A stretch of 64,000 nucleotides of DNA, from positions 248,001-312,000 of the forward strand of contig NZ_CP190246.1 in assembly GCF_039652435.2 (NCBI RefSeq), given 5' to 3'. Each line of letters opens with the position of its first letter. The stretch's first letter is position 1. Under the pieces are notes generated by a model. It was not told the origin of the DNA and did no database searches. It saw only the letters and a program-made list of their open reading frames with translations. This stretch comes from Niabella insulamsoli. GTDB taxonomy: Bacteria > Bacteroidota > Bacteroidia > Chitinophagales > Chitinophagaceae. Both the position numbers and the translations under genes were made by a program. Below, one piece after another: positions 54,334-63,295 of the stretch.

Positions 54334-56505
54334 TTATTGCTCCAATCGTTTTTTTAACGCGTCGATTTCTCGCTGCTTCTTTTCGAGTTCCTCCATGATT
54401 TGTTTTTTGCTGTCGCTTTGCGAGGGACTTTCATTAAAGCGATATACGGCTGAATCAGTTTGTATTGTCGTTCCCGGCGCGGGCGGAGCGGGTGGCGCCG
54501 GAGGCGCAGCCGGAGTCGACGACGTACTGTCATCTTCCCATCGATAAGTGGAGCCGTTAGCTTCCGTGGTTGTGGAAGTCTGGTTTTCCAGGTCTTCATC
54601 GCTTTTCAGGCTGCCATCACTTTGCATCGTATAGTCCGTGTTGGAACGATAAGTGCGCAGGCGATGCGTGATATGGCGCGAGCTTCTTACCCTTCGGCCA
54701 CCATTGTTAAACGCGATGTCGATCGTGCTCAATTTTTTGTAGACCGTTTCATCAATGTTGATTTTACGTCCCGTGGGAACCGCTATCAACACCAATACGT
54801 TCTGAGCTCTGTATTTACTGGTTTTATCGATCGTGAAACCTGCCGGCAGATCGAGTATGCTATCGACCGCACTGACCGTGTAATTTATTTTTTGAGCGCG
54901 CGCCAGCGCTTCGGCATCAGTTTTTCCCATTGATTGTTTTACAACGGTTACATGGTAAAGGCTGTCTTCACTTTTCGTAAAATCCAGTTGCACATGAGAA
55001 ATGCTCAAGGTATCTTCCGTGATATTAAAGCCATCCAGGTCGTTGTCGCTTTCTTTCATCCATCCAAAATTTCCCTCATAAAAGAGTTCGGGCTCGCTGA
55101 CGCGGATCAGCAGCTTGCCATTGGAAGGTTGCTGCAGGGCCACCTGGTCTTCCACCGACTCGTATCTTTTGAAATCCGCCGAGATGCTGGCCAGGAAAAA
55201 CATCAGGCAAACCCAGCCGATCGCCCACAAACCTCCAAAGGTCCAGTTGAGGTAGTTACCCGGCGTGCGAACGCTGAGAATACGCCGCACCAGCCAAATC
55301 ACCAGGCCCACAATGGGCGCGCCAATAAACAGGATTAATGTCGCCCAGCCCAGCATTTGCTGTGTTTCGCTGGTCCATAAAAAATTATTGAGCGGCGCGA
55401 AAGCAAAGCCGCTGAAAAGCACCGTGAGAAAGACGGCGAGCAGCGATACGGCAATGATGCCGCCAATCACCACGAAGATGGCTTTAAAGATCATAGCAAA
55501 CACATAGCCGATCCCGCGGTTTTGCTTGGGTGGCACGTAGTGAAATTTCCGTTCAAAACTGCCGCTCTGGGATTTGCCCCATTCGCTCGCTTTTTTACCA
55601 ATATTTTCTGCAGATTCCTGCACTTCCTGCCCCCAGCTTTTGAGGCGTTGGTTCATATCGTTCAACGAACTTTGCACATTTTGTTTAATCGTGTTTACAT
55701 CGATTTGCTCGCCCCTCATTTCCATTTTCTGATAGGGCGTAAGCGCTTCCGGCAATACGATCCATAAGACGATATAAATAAAGATGAAAGTGCCGGTGAG
55801 CCCATTGAATATTAAATTTGGAAAAAAGCCGAAACTGTGGCCTCCAAAAAGATCAACGCCTTTGATAATGCTGATGATGAGCGGAAACGCCATGATTCCC
55901 CTGATCGTGTTGGCGTTGATATTGAAATAAGCGCTCATGCCGCCCGCTACGCCGCCAAACCACTTGTTTTCAGGATCGCGAAACATTCTTTTGCCCTTGT
56001 ACACTTCTATGTTGCGAGCGGGAAGGAAAATCCAAAGCGCGATATAAATCAGAATACCTGTTCCAAAACCGCCGAAGGAAACGATGGCAAACAGTACCCG
56101 AACCACGGTGGGGTCGATATTCAGCCAGTTGGCAATGCCGCTACAAACGCCGCCCAGCATTTTATTATTCGCATCGCGATACAGGCGACGCTTCTCATTT
56201 ATGGTGAAATTTGGGTTATAGCCTTCAGCGCCGGCGCTATCTTGGGCCGCAAAGTCTTCCGGACGGCCCATGGTGGCCATCATTTCATCAACATCGGCAG
56301 GGGTAATATGCGGCGCACCCTTTCTGATTTTGTCCTGCATCAGCTCGGCGAAGCGCGCTTCGATATCCGCCACAATCTCGTCGCGGCCCTCTTCGTTTTT
56401 GAAGTAGTCGCGCAGGCTTTGCGTGTAGGCCAAAACTTTCTCATACGCCGCCTCTTCAATAGCGATGGTTCTGCCGCCTAATGTGATGTTGATTATTTGT
56501 TTCAT
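54334..56505 (-). CDS. Large PspC domain membrane protein
   Basis: A 723-residue membrane protein. An N-terminal soluble segment (IAIEEAAYEKVLAYTQSLRD) is followed by two PspC domains: RLYRDANNKMLGGVCSGIAN at about residue 108 and MFRDPENKWFGGVAGGMSAY at about 178, each with a hydrophobic helix. Further helices lie near residues 340-370 and 385-445, then a beta-rich periplasmic domain. The C-terminal end has a Pro/Ala-rich linker (APPAPPAPPAPG) and a coiled coil (EELEKKQREIDALKKRLEQ). It is in one operon with the PadR regulator upstream, a pairing usual in Bacteroidota. Likely role: envelope-stress sensing. Confidence 0.88.
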   Translation of the reverse strand: MKQIINITLGGRTIAIEEAAYEKVLAYTQSLRDYFKNEEGRDEIVADIEARFAELMQDKIRKGAPHITPADVDEMMATMGRPEDFAAQDSAGAEGYNPNFTINEKRRLYRDANNKMLGGVCSGIANWLNIDPTVVRVLFAIVSFGGFGTGILIYIALWIFLPARNIEVYKGKRMFRDPENKWFGGVAGGMSAYFNINANTIRGIMAFPLIISIIKGVDLFGGHSFGFFPNLIFNGLTGTFIFIYIVLWIVLPEALTPYQKMEMRGEQIDVNTIKQNVQSSLNDMNQRLKSWGQEVQESAENIGKKASEWGKSQSGSFERKFHYVPPKQNRGIGYVFAMIFKAIFVVIGGIIAVSLLAVFLTVLFSGFAFAPLNNFLWTSETQQMLGWATLILFIGAPIVGLVIWLVRRILSVRTPGNYLNWTFGGLWAIGWVCLMFFLASISADFKRYESVEDQVALQQPSNGKLLIRVSEPELFYEGNFGWMKESDNDLDGFNITEDTLSISHVQLDFTKSEDSLYHVTVVKQSMGKTDAEALARAQKINYTVSAVDSILDLPAGFTIDKTSKYRAQNVLVLIAVPTGRKINIDETVYKKLSTIDIAFNNGGRRVRSSRHITHRLRTYRSNTDYTMQSDGSLKSDEDLENQTSTTTEANGSTYRWEDDSTSSTPAAPPAPPAPPAPGTTIQTDSAVYRFNESPSQSDSKKQIMEELEKKQREIDALKKRLEQ

Positions 56506-56537
56506 TCGTATATGTTTTATGTTTTGATGGGTCGAAT

Positions 56538-56561
56538 GCCCGCCTGAACTTTCGGGCAGGC
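56538..56561 (-). repeat. REP-like small palindrome between PadR and PspC genes
   Basis: On the minus strand GCCTGCC-N10-GGCGGGC forms a 7-bp stem with one G-U wobble. It lies in the 5' leader of the PspC gene. Similar GCCTGCC-type palindromes are common in Bacteroidota intergenic DNA; a related one is at 59023. Confidence 0.5.
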
Positions 56562-56641
56562 AACTTATCAGTTATAAAATTTTCATGCCCTTGTGATAAC
56601 AATGAAAATTTTATAATGAACGTTTCATCTCTTTGGTTTTT

Positions 56642-56974
56642 TTAATTTGAAGCAACCGTTAACGTATGCACAGCGCCCGAAAGCTCTTCCCAGGTTTGCC
56701 GCAACTCCTGGTAGAAGCTTTGTCCTTTTTCGGTAAGCGAAAAATATTTTCTCGGGGGCCCGCCTGTACTTTCTTCCCAGCGATAGGTAATCATTTCCGC
56801 ATTTTTTAACCGCGTTAGTAAAGGATATAAGGTTCCTTCAAGAATCTGCATACCGGCAGCCTTCATTTCCTCGGCCATATCGCTGGGGTAGGCCTCACTT
56901 CTTTTGATGATGGACAGGATGCAATATTCTAAAATCCCTTTCCGCATCTGGCTTTGTGTATTCTCAATATTCAT
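56642..56974 (-). CDS. PadR family transcriptional regulator
   Basis: A 110-residue winged-helix regulator. The PadR core is visible: RKGILEYCILSIIKRSEAYP, then ILEGTLYPLLTRLKNAEMI and YRWEESTGGPPRKYFSLTEKG, the wing motif of the family. The C-terminal part is short, as in PadR-s2-type regulators. It precedes the PspC gene by 136 bp on the same strand and probably represses the operon, including itself. The promoter is at 56994-57025. Confidence 0.93.
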   Translation of the reverse strand: MNIENTQSQMRKGILEYCILSIIKRSEAYPSDMAEEMKAAGMQILEGTLYPLLTRLKNAEMITYRWEESTGGPPRKYFSLTEKGQSFYQELRQTWEELSGAVHTLTVASN

Positions 56975-56993
56975 TGACGCTTGCTAATAAACA

Positions 56994-57025
56994 CAAAGAT
57001 ATCGGCAGTAGTAGGTAGTTGGCAA
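56994..57025 (-). promoter_or_regulatory. Promoter of the padR-pspC operon
   Basis: On the minus strand, TTG (57023-57025), a 21-bp spacer and TATCTTTG (56994-57001), a perfect TAnnTTTG. The ATG follows 19 bp after the -7 box. Confidence 0.7.
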
Positions 57026-57244
57026 TACAAAGTACTGTGCGAGGCATTGAAAACTCGGTTAATGGCGGAAAAGGGCCGGTGAACGCGGCGCGGCTGACTG
57101 GTCTATCTGCATTTTGCTATCCGGAATCGCCTCCGCGGCCATGCTTAAAATACTTATATTTAAATTTTTAAGGAAATGGGATAATAGGGGACGATTGCCG
57201 CCGACGGGCTGGCATCTGACCAGAAAAATAAAACCTATCAACAA

Positions 57245-58219
57245 ATGAAAGTTTTTATCACAAAACAGATACCTGAAGTTGGTGTGCAGCGAATGGAGGC
57301 CGCCGGCCATGAAGTGGTGGTTTATGACGGGGAGCAGCCTTTGTCGCAGGAAGCGCTCATTGAAACCTGTCAGCGCTTTGACGCGCTGGTGAGCGCCGGT
57401 TTTAATAAAATCGATCGTCATTTTTTAAATGCCTGTAAACATTTGAAGGTGGTGTCGCTTTTTTCTGTTGGCTACGACAGCGTTGATCTTAATGCGGCTA
57501 CGCAACTTAAAATTCCTGTGGGCAATACGCCCCATGTGCTCAGCAAGGCTACCGCCGATATTGCGTTTTTGTTAATGCTGAATGTCAGCCGGAAGGCATT
57601 TTTCAACTATAAGAAAATCCTTGACGGTAAATGGAAAGGTTTTGAACCTGTGGCAGACCTTGGCCAGGAGCTATATGGAAAAACGCTGGGCGTATTTGGC
57701 CTGGGCGATATTGGATTTGAAATGGCTAAAAAGTGCCGTGCGGCTTTCGATATGGATATCATCTATCATAACCGAAAACCCAACGCCCGGGCTGAAGCGC
57801 AGCTCGGCGCCAGGTACGTCAGTTTTGACGCCTTGTTAGCGCAAAGCGATGTGTTGAGCGTGCATGCAAATTTTTCAGATCAAACCAAAGGTATTTTTGA
57901 CAAAGCCGCGTTTGCAAAAATGAAACCCTCGTCTATCTTTATTAATACCGCACGGGGCGGCATGCACGATGAGGCGGATTTAAAAGACGCGCTTGACGCC
58001 GGAACGATTTGGGGCGCCGGGCTTGATGTCACAAATCCTGAGCCCATGGATAAAGAAAACCCGCTTATGCTGATGCCCAATGTTTGTGTGTTGCCACATA
58101 TAGGCTCGGCGACAAAAGAGGCCAGGGAGGGGATGGCTATGATGGCGGCAGATAACGTGATCGCGGCACTGAAAGGAGACCGGCTGCCTACGATTGTAAA
58201 TGCTGATATTTATTTGTAA
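57245..58219 (+). CDS. D-2-hydroxyacid dehydrogenase (glyoxylate/hydroxypyruvate reductase-like)
   Basis: A 324-residue NAD(P)H-dependent reductase. The nucleotide-binding motif GVFGLGDIGFEMAKK is at about residue 150. The catalytic Arg is in FINTARGG, the Glu in VTNPEPM and the His in LPHIGSAT. Substrate-domain motifs LVSAGFNKIDRHFL and VSLFSVGYDSVDL are present. It is closest in pattern to GyaR/GhrB-like glyoxylate and hydroxypyruvate reductases. The next gene (YceH) starts 7 bp after its stop. Confidence 0.9.
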   Translation: MKVFITKQIPEVGVQRMEAAGHEVVVYDGEQPLSQEALIETCQRFDALVSAGFNKIDRHFLNACKHLKVVSLFSVGYDSVDLNAATQLKIPVGNTPHVLSKATADIAFLLMLNVSRKAFFNYKKILDGKWKGFEPVADLGQELYGKTLGVFGLGDIGFEMAKKCRAAFDMDIIYHNRKPNARAEAQLGARYVSFDALLAQSDVLSVHANFSDQTKGIFDKAAFAKMKPSSIFINTARGGMHDEADLKDALDAGTIWGAGLDVTNPEPMDKENPLMLMPNVCVLPHIGSATKEAREGMAMMAADNVIAALKGDRLPTIVNADIYL

Positions 58220-58226
58220 AAACGAA

Positions 58227-58940
58227 ATGGATACAAAACAGTTTATAAGTTTAAAAGTAAATGATACGATGAACGACGCATCCACCAACGAGCCGGCAGC
58301 CCTGCCGGTTTTAGACCAGGAAGAAATAAGAGTTTTGGGGGCTTTGATCGAAAAATCAAAGGCTACACCCGAATATTATCCCATGACCTTAAACGCACTT
58401 ACGGCGGCCTGCAATCAAAAAACTTCACGCCACCCTGTGGTTAACTATGATGAGCAAACGGTGTCGCTTTGTCTCGACCGGTTGAAACGCAGGAGCCTGG
58501 CTGCCACGGTTACCGGCGGCACCAGTAGGGTAGTGAAATATAAACACAATATTGCGCTCAACTATCAGCTTACGCCTGATGAACTGGCCGTGTTGTGTTT
58601 GCTTTTTTTGAGGGGGCCTTTGACGCCCGGGGAGATCAATAGCAGTTCGGGCCGCTTATATGCGTTTGACGACCTGAAGGAAGTAACGGAGGTGCTCGAA
58701 AAGCTGGCTGCTGCGCCGGTTCCCTTTGTAAAGCAACTGGAGCGGCAGCCGGGCCAGAAAGAAGCGCGGTATGTGCATTTGTTTGGCGATGCGAACGAGT
58801 TGGCAGCGGATTTTTTGCAACAACAACCAGAGCATGCCACAGGCAATCCTGATTTGGAAGCCAGGCTGGCCGCGGTTGAAGAGGAGCTTGCAACGCTAAA
58901 AGCCGATTTTGATAGGTTGATGAAAGAGCTGATGGGATGA
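58227..58940 (+). CDS. YceH family (DUF480) protein
   Basis: A 237-residue protein of the YceH/DUF480 family: two tandem winged-helix domains. Motifs include VLGALIEKSKATPEYYPMTL with NALTAACNQKT and PVVNY, then LRGPLTPGEINSSSGRLYAF. The second domain has FVKQLERQPGQKEARYVHLF. The C-terminal 30 residues form a coiled coil (LEARLAAVEEELATLKADF). ATG at 58227 is taken; 58269 is also possible. Function unknown; DNA binding would be inference. Confidence 0.92.
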   Translation: MDTKQFISLKVNDTMNDASTNEPAALPVLDQEEIRVLGALIEKSKATPEYYPMTLNALTAACNQKTSRHPVVNYDEQTVSLCLDRLKRRSLAATVTGGTSRVVKYKHNIALNYQLTPDELAVLCLLFLRGPLTPGEINSSSGRLYAFDDLKEVTEVLEKLAAAPVPFVKQLERQPGQKEARYVHLFGDANELAADFLQQQPEHATGNPDLEARLAAVEEELATLKADFDRLMKELMG

Positions 58941-59022
58941 TTCCTCAACAGCGTGCCGTTTATAAAACTGATGATTGGTAATCGGGTCAATAAAGTGATT
59001 GCGACGTCCGCCCACGGAACAG

Positions 59023-59041
59023 CCTGCCTGCGGTAGGCAGG
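59023..59041. repeat. REP-like small palindrome
   Basis: CCTGCCT-GCGGT-AGGCAGG, a perfect 7-bp stem with a 5-base loop, between the convergent YceH and GHL10 genes. It is of the same GCCTGCC type as the palindrome at 56538. It may serve as a terminator-like hairpin but lacks a T-run. Confidence 0.55.
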
Positions 59042-59084
59042 GCCGGCAAGGACTTTTCCCTATATTGTGTTGCTGGTATGAAAA

Positions 59085-60311
59085 TTAATTCCAGGCCGGT
59101 CTTTTAGGCAGCCAGGGCATCATGGGAATTTTAGCCGGCAAACGATAGTAATTATTTCTCAGGGAGTCGTTCCACCCGTTGGGGTTACTTTTAAATACGC
59201 GGCTGCTGTAATAAACGCTTCCTTCGATGCCCGGCGTGAATCTCGCGATTTTTATTTGGTCGGGGAGTTGCGTGGTTTTCTTCCAGTTGGCGCTGTTTTC
59301 CAGTGCGCGGTAAATGCCGTGGCCGATATAGACATGTCGTCCAAAACTGTGTTCGGCCCACCAGCCCACCATTTTTTCGTAGGGGATGAGGTGATCATTG
59401 ATTTCGCGGTATAACTGAGGCGTCACATAATCGATCCAGCCTTTGCGAAGCCAAAGCAGAATGTCGGCGTATAAATCATCGTAGTTGGTGAGGCCGCCTT
59501 TCGAATCGCTTCCCTGTGTGTCGTCTTTCAAATTGCGCCATACGCTGAAGGGGCTGATGCCAAACTTTACATAGGGCTTGGTTTCTTTAATGGCGATGTT
59601 GATGTATTTGATAATTGAATCCACGTTGCTGCGCCGCCAGTCTCCCTTACTTAAAGAGGTACCCGAGCGCTGATACGCATAGTCGTCGGGGAAGATTTTT
59701 CCGGGGATGGGATAAGGATAGAAGTAATCATCCATATGGATGGCGTCAATATCGTAGCGGCGAACAATGTCTTTAATCACATTGATAACGAATTGTTGTA
59801 CCTGCACATTGGAAGGATTGAAATATTTGGTCGTGCCATAAGTAAGAAACCAGTCGGGATGCTTACGCATGATATGATCGGAAGAAATAGAAGACCTGCC
59901 TACTGTAAATTCGGCGCGGTAAGGGTTTAACCAGGCATGAAATTCCATGCCTCTTTTGTGCGCTTCCTGAATCATGAAGGCCAAAGGGTCGTAAAAAGGA
60001 ACAGGCGCTTTGCCCTGGGTGCCCGTCAGCCACTGGCTCCAGGGTTCGTAGGGAGAGGGATAAAATGCGTCGCCGGCGGGGCGAATTTGTACGATAACAG
60101 CGTTTAGTCCATTTCTTTGGTGCAGATCGAGCTGGCGTATAAAATCTGCCTTTTGTGCTTCCACGCTGGCACGCTGCGGTGGCCAGTCGATGTTCATAAC
60201 GGTGGCAATCCAAACGCCCCGAAATTCATATTGTGGCTGCGCATAAGCAGCATTTACGAAGCAAACAATACTAAGGACCAACGCAAGGAAAAGGGGCTTG
60301 AAATTTCGCAT
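59085..60311 (-). CDS. GHL10-type glycoside hydrolase-like protein (DUF187)
   Basis: A 408-residue exported protein. Signal peptide: PLFLALVLSIVCFVNAAYAQ. The mature part begins EFRGVWIATVMNIDWP, the diagnostic start of GHL10/DUF187 proteins. It continues with NAVIVQIRPAGDAFYPS, GMEFHAWLNPYRAEF, IDAIHMDDYFYPYPIPG and WIDYVTPQLYREIND, all barrel-strand motifs of this group. Some GHL10 members cleave bacterial or plant glycans; activity of this one is unknown. A TATTTTTG box ends 5 bp before its ATG. Confidence 0.92.
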   Translation of the reverse strand: MRNFKPLFLALVLSIVCFVNAAYAQPQYEFRGVWIATVMNIDWPPQRASVEAQKADFIRQLDLHQRNGLNAVIVQIRPAGDAFYPSPYEPWSQWLTGTQGKAPVPFYDPLAFMIQEAHKRGMEFHAWLNPYRAEFTVGRSSISSDHIMRKHPDWFLTYGTTKYFNPSNVQVQQFVINVIKDIVRRYDIDAIHMDDYFYPYPIPGKIFPDDYAYQRSGTSLSKGDWRRSNVDSIIKYINIAIKETKPYVKFGISPFSVWRNLKDDTQGSDSKGGLTNYDDLYADILLWLRKGWIDYVTPQLYREINDHLIPYEKMVGWWAEHSFGRHVYIGHGIYRALENSANWKKTTQLPDQIKIARFTPGIEGSVYYSSRVFKSNPNGWNDSLRNNYYRLPAKIPMMPWLPKRPAWN

Positions 60312-60316
60312 AGGCG

Positions 60317-60324
60317 CAAAAATA
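60317..60324 (-). promoter_or_regulatory. -7 box of the GHL10 gene, probable leaderless transcript
   Basis: TATTTTTG on the minus strand, a perfect TAnnTTTG, ends 5 bp before the start codon at 60311. Confidence 0.45.
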
Positions 60325-60342
60325 GCTATCTTCTATTAATTG

Positions 60343-60798
60343 CTATGGCCTTGCATGCATTTTATCAAGCAGGTCGCTAACGGTCGCTGCTTCCTTCTCG
60401 CTGATCTTACTCAGGAATTGGGCCAGCTGTTGATCGATGTCGTCAATTTTTCGAAGCAGGGATAAACCTTTTTCTGAAATACGGACGTCAACCATGCGGT
60501 TGTCGGTGCGATTCGTTTTTTTGGTGACCAGTTTTTTGATCAGGAGGCGGTCCACTATCCGGCTGGTATCGCTCATTTTGTCGATCAGGCGTTCCCTAAT
60601 TTGCAGCGTTGACAGGGGTTGGGGGCGGCTTCCTCTCAAAATGCGCAGAATATTGTATTGTTGCATGGTGAGGTCGTGTTTACTAAGCCGTTTTTTCAAA
60701 AAGTCTTCGAGCCACCTGGTGCTGTAAATCAGGTTGAATGCGAGTTTCTCATAAGCGCTTGAGAATTTACTTTGTTTGATTTCTTCCTCGATAGTCAT
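60343..60798 (-). CDS. MarR family transcriptional regulator
   Basis: A 151-residue winged-helix regulator. Motifs are RLSKHDLTMQQYNILRILRG, the recognition helix in MSDTSRIVDRLLIKKLVTKK, and the wing TNRTDNRMVDVRISEKG. The dimer helices occupy both ends. MarR regulators often control divergent or nearby genes; the closest candidate is the aldo/keto reductase at 61009, divergent across about 210 bp. Ligand unknown. Confidence 0.93.
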   Translation of the reverse strand: MTIEEEIKQSKFSSAYEKLAFNLIYSTRWLEDFLKKRLSKHDLTMQQYNILRILRGSRPQPLSTLQIRERLIDKMSDTSRIVDRLLIKKLVTKKTNRTDNRMVDVRISEKGLSLLRKIDDIDQQLAQFLSKISEKEAATVSDLLDKMHARP

Positions 60799-61008
60799 AG
60801 GTCTGTAATTTTGATGAGTATTCCGTATAAATGTGTATTAAATATAGATATTTTTATACATATATAGCACTAAAAACGTTAAAATAGTAGCCAAAAAATG
60901 CCGGGAAAATTCACGTTTAAACATCCATAAGGGATATGCCGCAATGGTTGTGGGCTCATAGTTATGGAGCTTACGAACTTTGGCTACAATCGCAAAAAAT
61001 GCTTAAAA

Positions 61009-61905
61009 ATGAATTTAGATGTTTTGGGTAACGGAGCTTTGAAAATTTCGGAAATAGGATTTGGCTGCATGTCGTTGTCAAAAGCACATGTTGATCAGTG
61101 CGAGGCCATGATATCGATGGCGGTCGAACGCGGCATTAATTTTTTCGACACGGCGGACCTTTATGATAAAGGCGCCAATGAACAACTGATCGGCCGGCTG
61201 CTAAAGCCTGTCCGGCATCAGATTGTTTTGGCGACCAAAGTAGGCAATCAATGGCGGCCGGATGGCAGCGGCTGGGACTGGAATCCGCGGGCTGCCTACA
61301 TAGAAGCTGCGGTGGACAAAAGCCTGCAGCGGCTTCAAACCGATTATATCGATCTTTACCAGCTGCACGGCGGGACGATTGAAGATGATATCGAGGATAC
61401 GATTGCAGCATTCGAACGCCTGGTGGAGCAGGGTAAAATCAGGTATTATGGTATTTCGAGTATTCGGCCGAATGTGATCCGCAAGTATGTGGAGCTATCT
61501 AACATGCAAAGCGTCATGATGCAATACAGCTTGTTGGACCGCAGGCCGGAGGAGGAGGCTTTGAACCTTTTACAATCAAATAAAAAAGGCGTGTTGGTAA
61601 GAGGCGCTTTGGCGCAGGGCCTGCTGATCGACAAACCTGCGAAAGCGTATTTGGGGTACGGAGCGGGCGAGGTGGCGGCGTTGCAGGAGCGGCTGGCGGA
61701 GTGGTGCCCAACTGATGCAGAAAAAATAGCGCTGGCCTTGGATTATGTGTTGCGCCACGACGCGGTATCGGCCGCCGTTATTGGCTTTCGAACGCCAGAA
61801 CAGCTGGAGCAAGTGCTCAACGCCTATGCTTCCAAAATCAGCGCGGGAGCAATGGAGGCGGCCGCGGCAGTGCTTCCTGCCCTGGCCTATACCGACCATC
61901 GGTAA
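61009..61905 (+). CDS. Aldo/keto reductase
   Basis: A 298-residue NADPH-dependent reductase. Start at 61009 (MNLDVLGNGALKISEIGFGC) is preferred over 60964. The AKR tetrad is visible: Asp and Tyr in FFDTADLYDKG, Lys in VLATKVG and His in YIDLYQLHGG. Late motifs are VRGALAQGLL and SAAVIGFRTPEQLEQVL. It is divergent from the marR gene and may be controlled by it. Substrate unknown. Confidence 0.93.
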   Translation: MNLDVLGNGALKISEIGFGCMSLSKAHVDQCEAMISMAVERGINFFDTADLYDKGANEQLIGRLLKPVRHQIVLATKVGNQWRPDGSGWDWNPRAAYIEAAVDKSLQRLQTDYIDLYQLHGGTIEDDIEDTIAAFERLVEQGKIRYYGISSIRPNVIRKYVELSNMQSVMMQYSLLDRRPEEEALNLLQSNKKGVLVRGALAQGLLIDKPAKAYLGYGAGEVAALQERLAEWCPTDAEKIALALDYVLRHDAVSAAVIGFRTPEQLEQVLNAYASKISAGAMEAAAAVLPALAYTDHR

Positions 61906-61923
61906 AAATTTTTTTAAAAGAGA

Positions 61924-61954
61924 TTGCAAAAAATAAAGAAAACCCTTATTTTTG
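61924..61954 (+). promoter_or_regulatory. Promoter of tRNA-Asn
   Basis: TTG (61924-61926), a 20-bp spacer and TATTTTTG (61947-61954). The mature tRNA begins 24 bp after the -7 box. Confidence 0.7.
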
Positions 61955-61977
61955 CGCTCCCGTAAAGGGCATTATAT

Positions 61978-62051
61978 TCCTCCTTAGCTCAGTTGGTTAG
62001 AGCATCTGACTGTTAATCAGAGGGTCGCTGGTTCAAGTCCAGCAGGGGGAG
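61978..62051 (+). tRNA. tRNA-Asn (anticodon GTT)
   Basis: Full cloverleaf. The acceptor stem is TCCTCCT with AGGGGGA (one G-U). The D arm is GCTC/GAGC. The anticodon arm is TCTGA-CTGTTAA-TCAGA with anticodon GTT. The T arm is GCTGG-TTCAAGT-CCAGC. CCA is not encoded. It is followed by a terminator and then by AT-richer DNA with an HNH gene, so its 3' end is a candidate integration site. Confidence 0.97.
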
Positions 62052-62057
62052 CTTACT

Positions 62058-62102
62058 AAAAAGGTTGAAACTCAATACAGATAAGGGTTTCAGCCTTTTT
62101 TT
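62058..62102 (+). terminator. Intrinsic terminator of tRNA-Asn
   Basis: AAAAAGGTTGAAAC (62058-62071) pairs with GTTTCAGCCTTTTT in the 62087-62100 segment with a single G-U, and the stem runs into a T-run. Confidence 0.82.
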
Positions 62103-62170
62103 ATGCTTTCAGAGTAACAACATAGTAACATGAAAGTGAAAATCCGGAGAAATTTGAGTTATTTTATCAA

Positions 62171-63235
62171 ATGTCGACTTATTTAAATTATGGCATTGAT
62201 ATCGAGCTATCTAATAAGCTAAAGTCATTAGGACTTCCTAAAACTACCTTTGAAAAAACGTCATATAAAAACTTATTAGATAAGTATAAGTTGACGGAAG
62301 ACGAAATTCGTCAAATAAAGAACGCTATTACGAGGCAACCTATAGAGCCGGAAGTAATTGACGCTTTACTTAATAACTCCAATTACACGTGTTGTGCTTG
62401 CAGAGGAACTAAAGGTGACTCTTATATCATTCATCATATAGTAGAGCATAGTAAAACACAAGACAATACCTATAATAATCTGGCGGTCCTATGCCCAACA
62501 TGTCACGACTTAGCACACAGGAAAGGGCCGGGGCTTACAATGAAATTAACCCCAAATCAAATTGTAAAGGCAAAAAAAAGGTGGGAAAAATTTGTGCAAT
62601 CCCAAAACCTTGAAAGAGCTGCACGGACCGGCAATATCCATGAGATTGACTTTATTAACTATCCAAGAATACTTGAATTATATACAGAACTTTTTAAGGA
62701 GTTGCCTCAAACTCAATATTCCGATTATTTAACGATTGAAGGATTTTTGGACATTGCTGGCTCGGTAAATCCCAAACAGTTAGAAACGTCAAATATTAAT
62801 TTGCAAGCACCTTTGAGATTTCATTCCTGCCAAGGGTCAACAGCCATAATTCAGCACTATTATGAAGCATTCAAAAGAATTATCAATCATCTAAATTTTG
62901 TTGACTTAGATACCATACTTAATAGCTCATCGGTTAAGACCGGTATAGTAGGTAAATATTGTTGTTATGTTGGAGGCCTTTACTGCAAAAGTCTGACAAA
63001 ACGAATGGAGGCGGCATCAGAAGTTTTTGTTTTTCACTTTGTAAAAAAAGGATTTCAGGGCAAATTCCTTGCGGATTCTAAATTCTTTTGCTCAAATTCT
63101 TCATTGTGCAGGACAAGCGAGAGGGGAAAATATATGGTTTTTGGCAAGGTTAGAAATGTGGATTTCGCTGTAAATAAAAAAAGGGAAAAAAATCACTACT
63201 TTAGATATAAGACCGTACTGCATGGGCCTACCTAA
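62171..63235 (+). CDS. HNH endonuclease
   Basis: A 354-residue protein. The HNH domain is at about residues 72-120: CCACRGTKGDSYIIHH (Cys pair at 74-77, His 88-89), Asn 102-103 in TYNNLAVLCPTC, and HDLAH (His 112 and 116). The zinc Cys4 and the HNH catalytic residues are intact. The N-terminal 60 residues are helical and the C-terminal 200 residues are not recognised. Base composition is visibly more AT-rich than in the genes to the left, and a tRNA gene lies just upstream, suggesting acquisition. It could be a defence nuclease or homing-type enzyme; there is no methyltransferase partner in the window. Confidence 0.8.
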   Translation: MSTYLNYGIDIELSNKLKSLGLPKTTFEKTSYKNLLDKYKLTEDEIRQIKNAITRQPIEPEVIDALLNNSNYTCCACRGTKGDSYIIHHIVEHSKTQDNTYNNLAVLCPTCHDLAHRKGPGLTMKLTPNQIVKAKKRWEKFVQSQNLERAARTGNIHEIDFINYPRILELYTELFKELPQTQYSDYLTIEGFLDIAGSVNPKQLETSNINLQAPLRFHSCQGSTAIIQHYYEAFKRIINHLNFVDLDTILNSSSVKTGIVGKYCCYVGGLYCKSLTKRMEAASEVFVFHFVKKGFQGKFLADSKFFCSNSSLCRTSERGKYMVFGKVRNVDFAVNKKREKNHYFRYKTVLHGPT

Positions 63236-63295
63236 AATTACAAAAGCCGTCCAAACTCCGTTTGCAGAAAAATGGATTCTTAAAAATGATCTGGA

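Noticed and set aside
54354..54599. Arg- and Pro-rich frame as a small basic protein
   Set aside because: It is an out-of-frame reading of the Pro/Ala linker and tail of the PspC gene.
62130..62186. 18-codon frame after the tRNA (MKVKIRRNLSYFIK...), resembling the start of a tyrosine integrase
   Set aside because: Too short, stops after 18 codons and overlaps the HNH start; no recombinase motif is present. At most a fossil.
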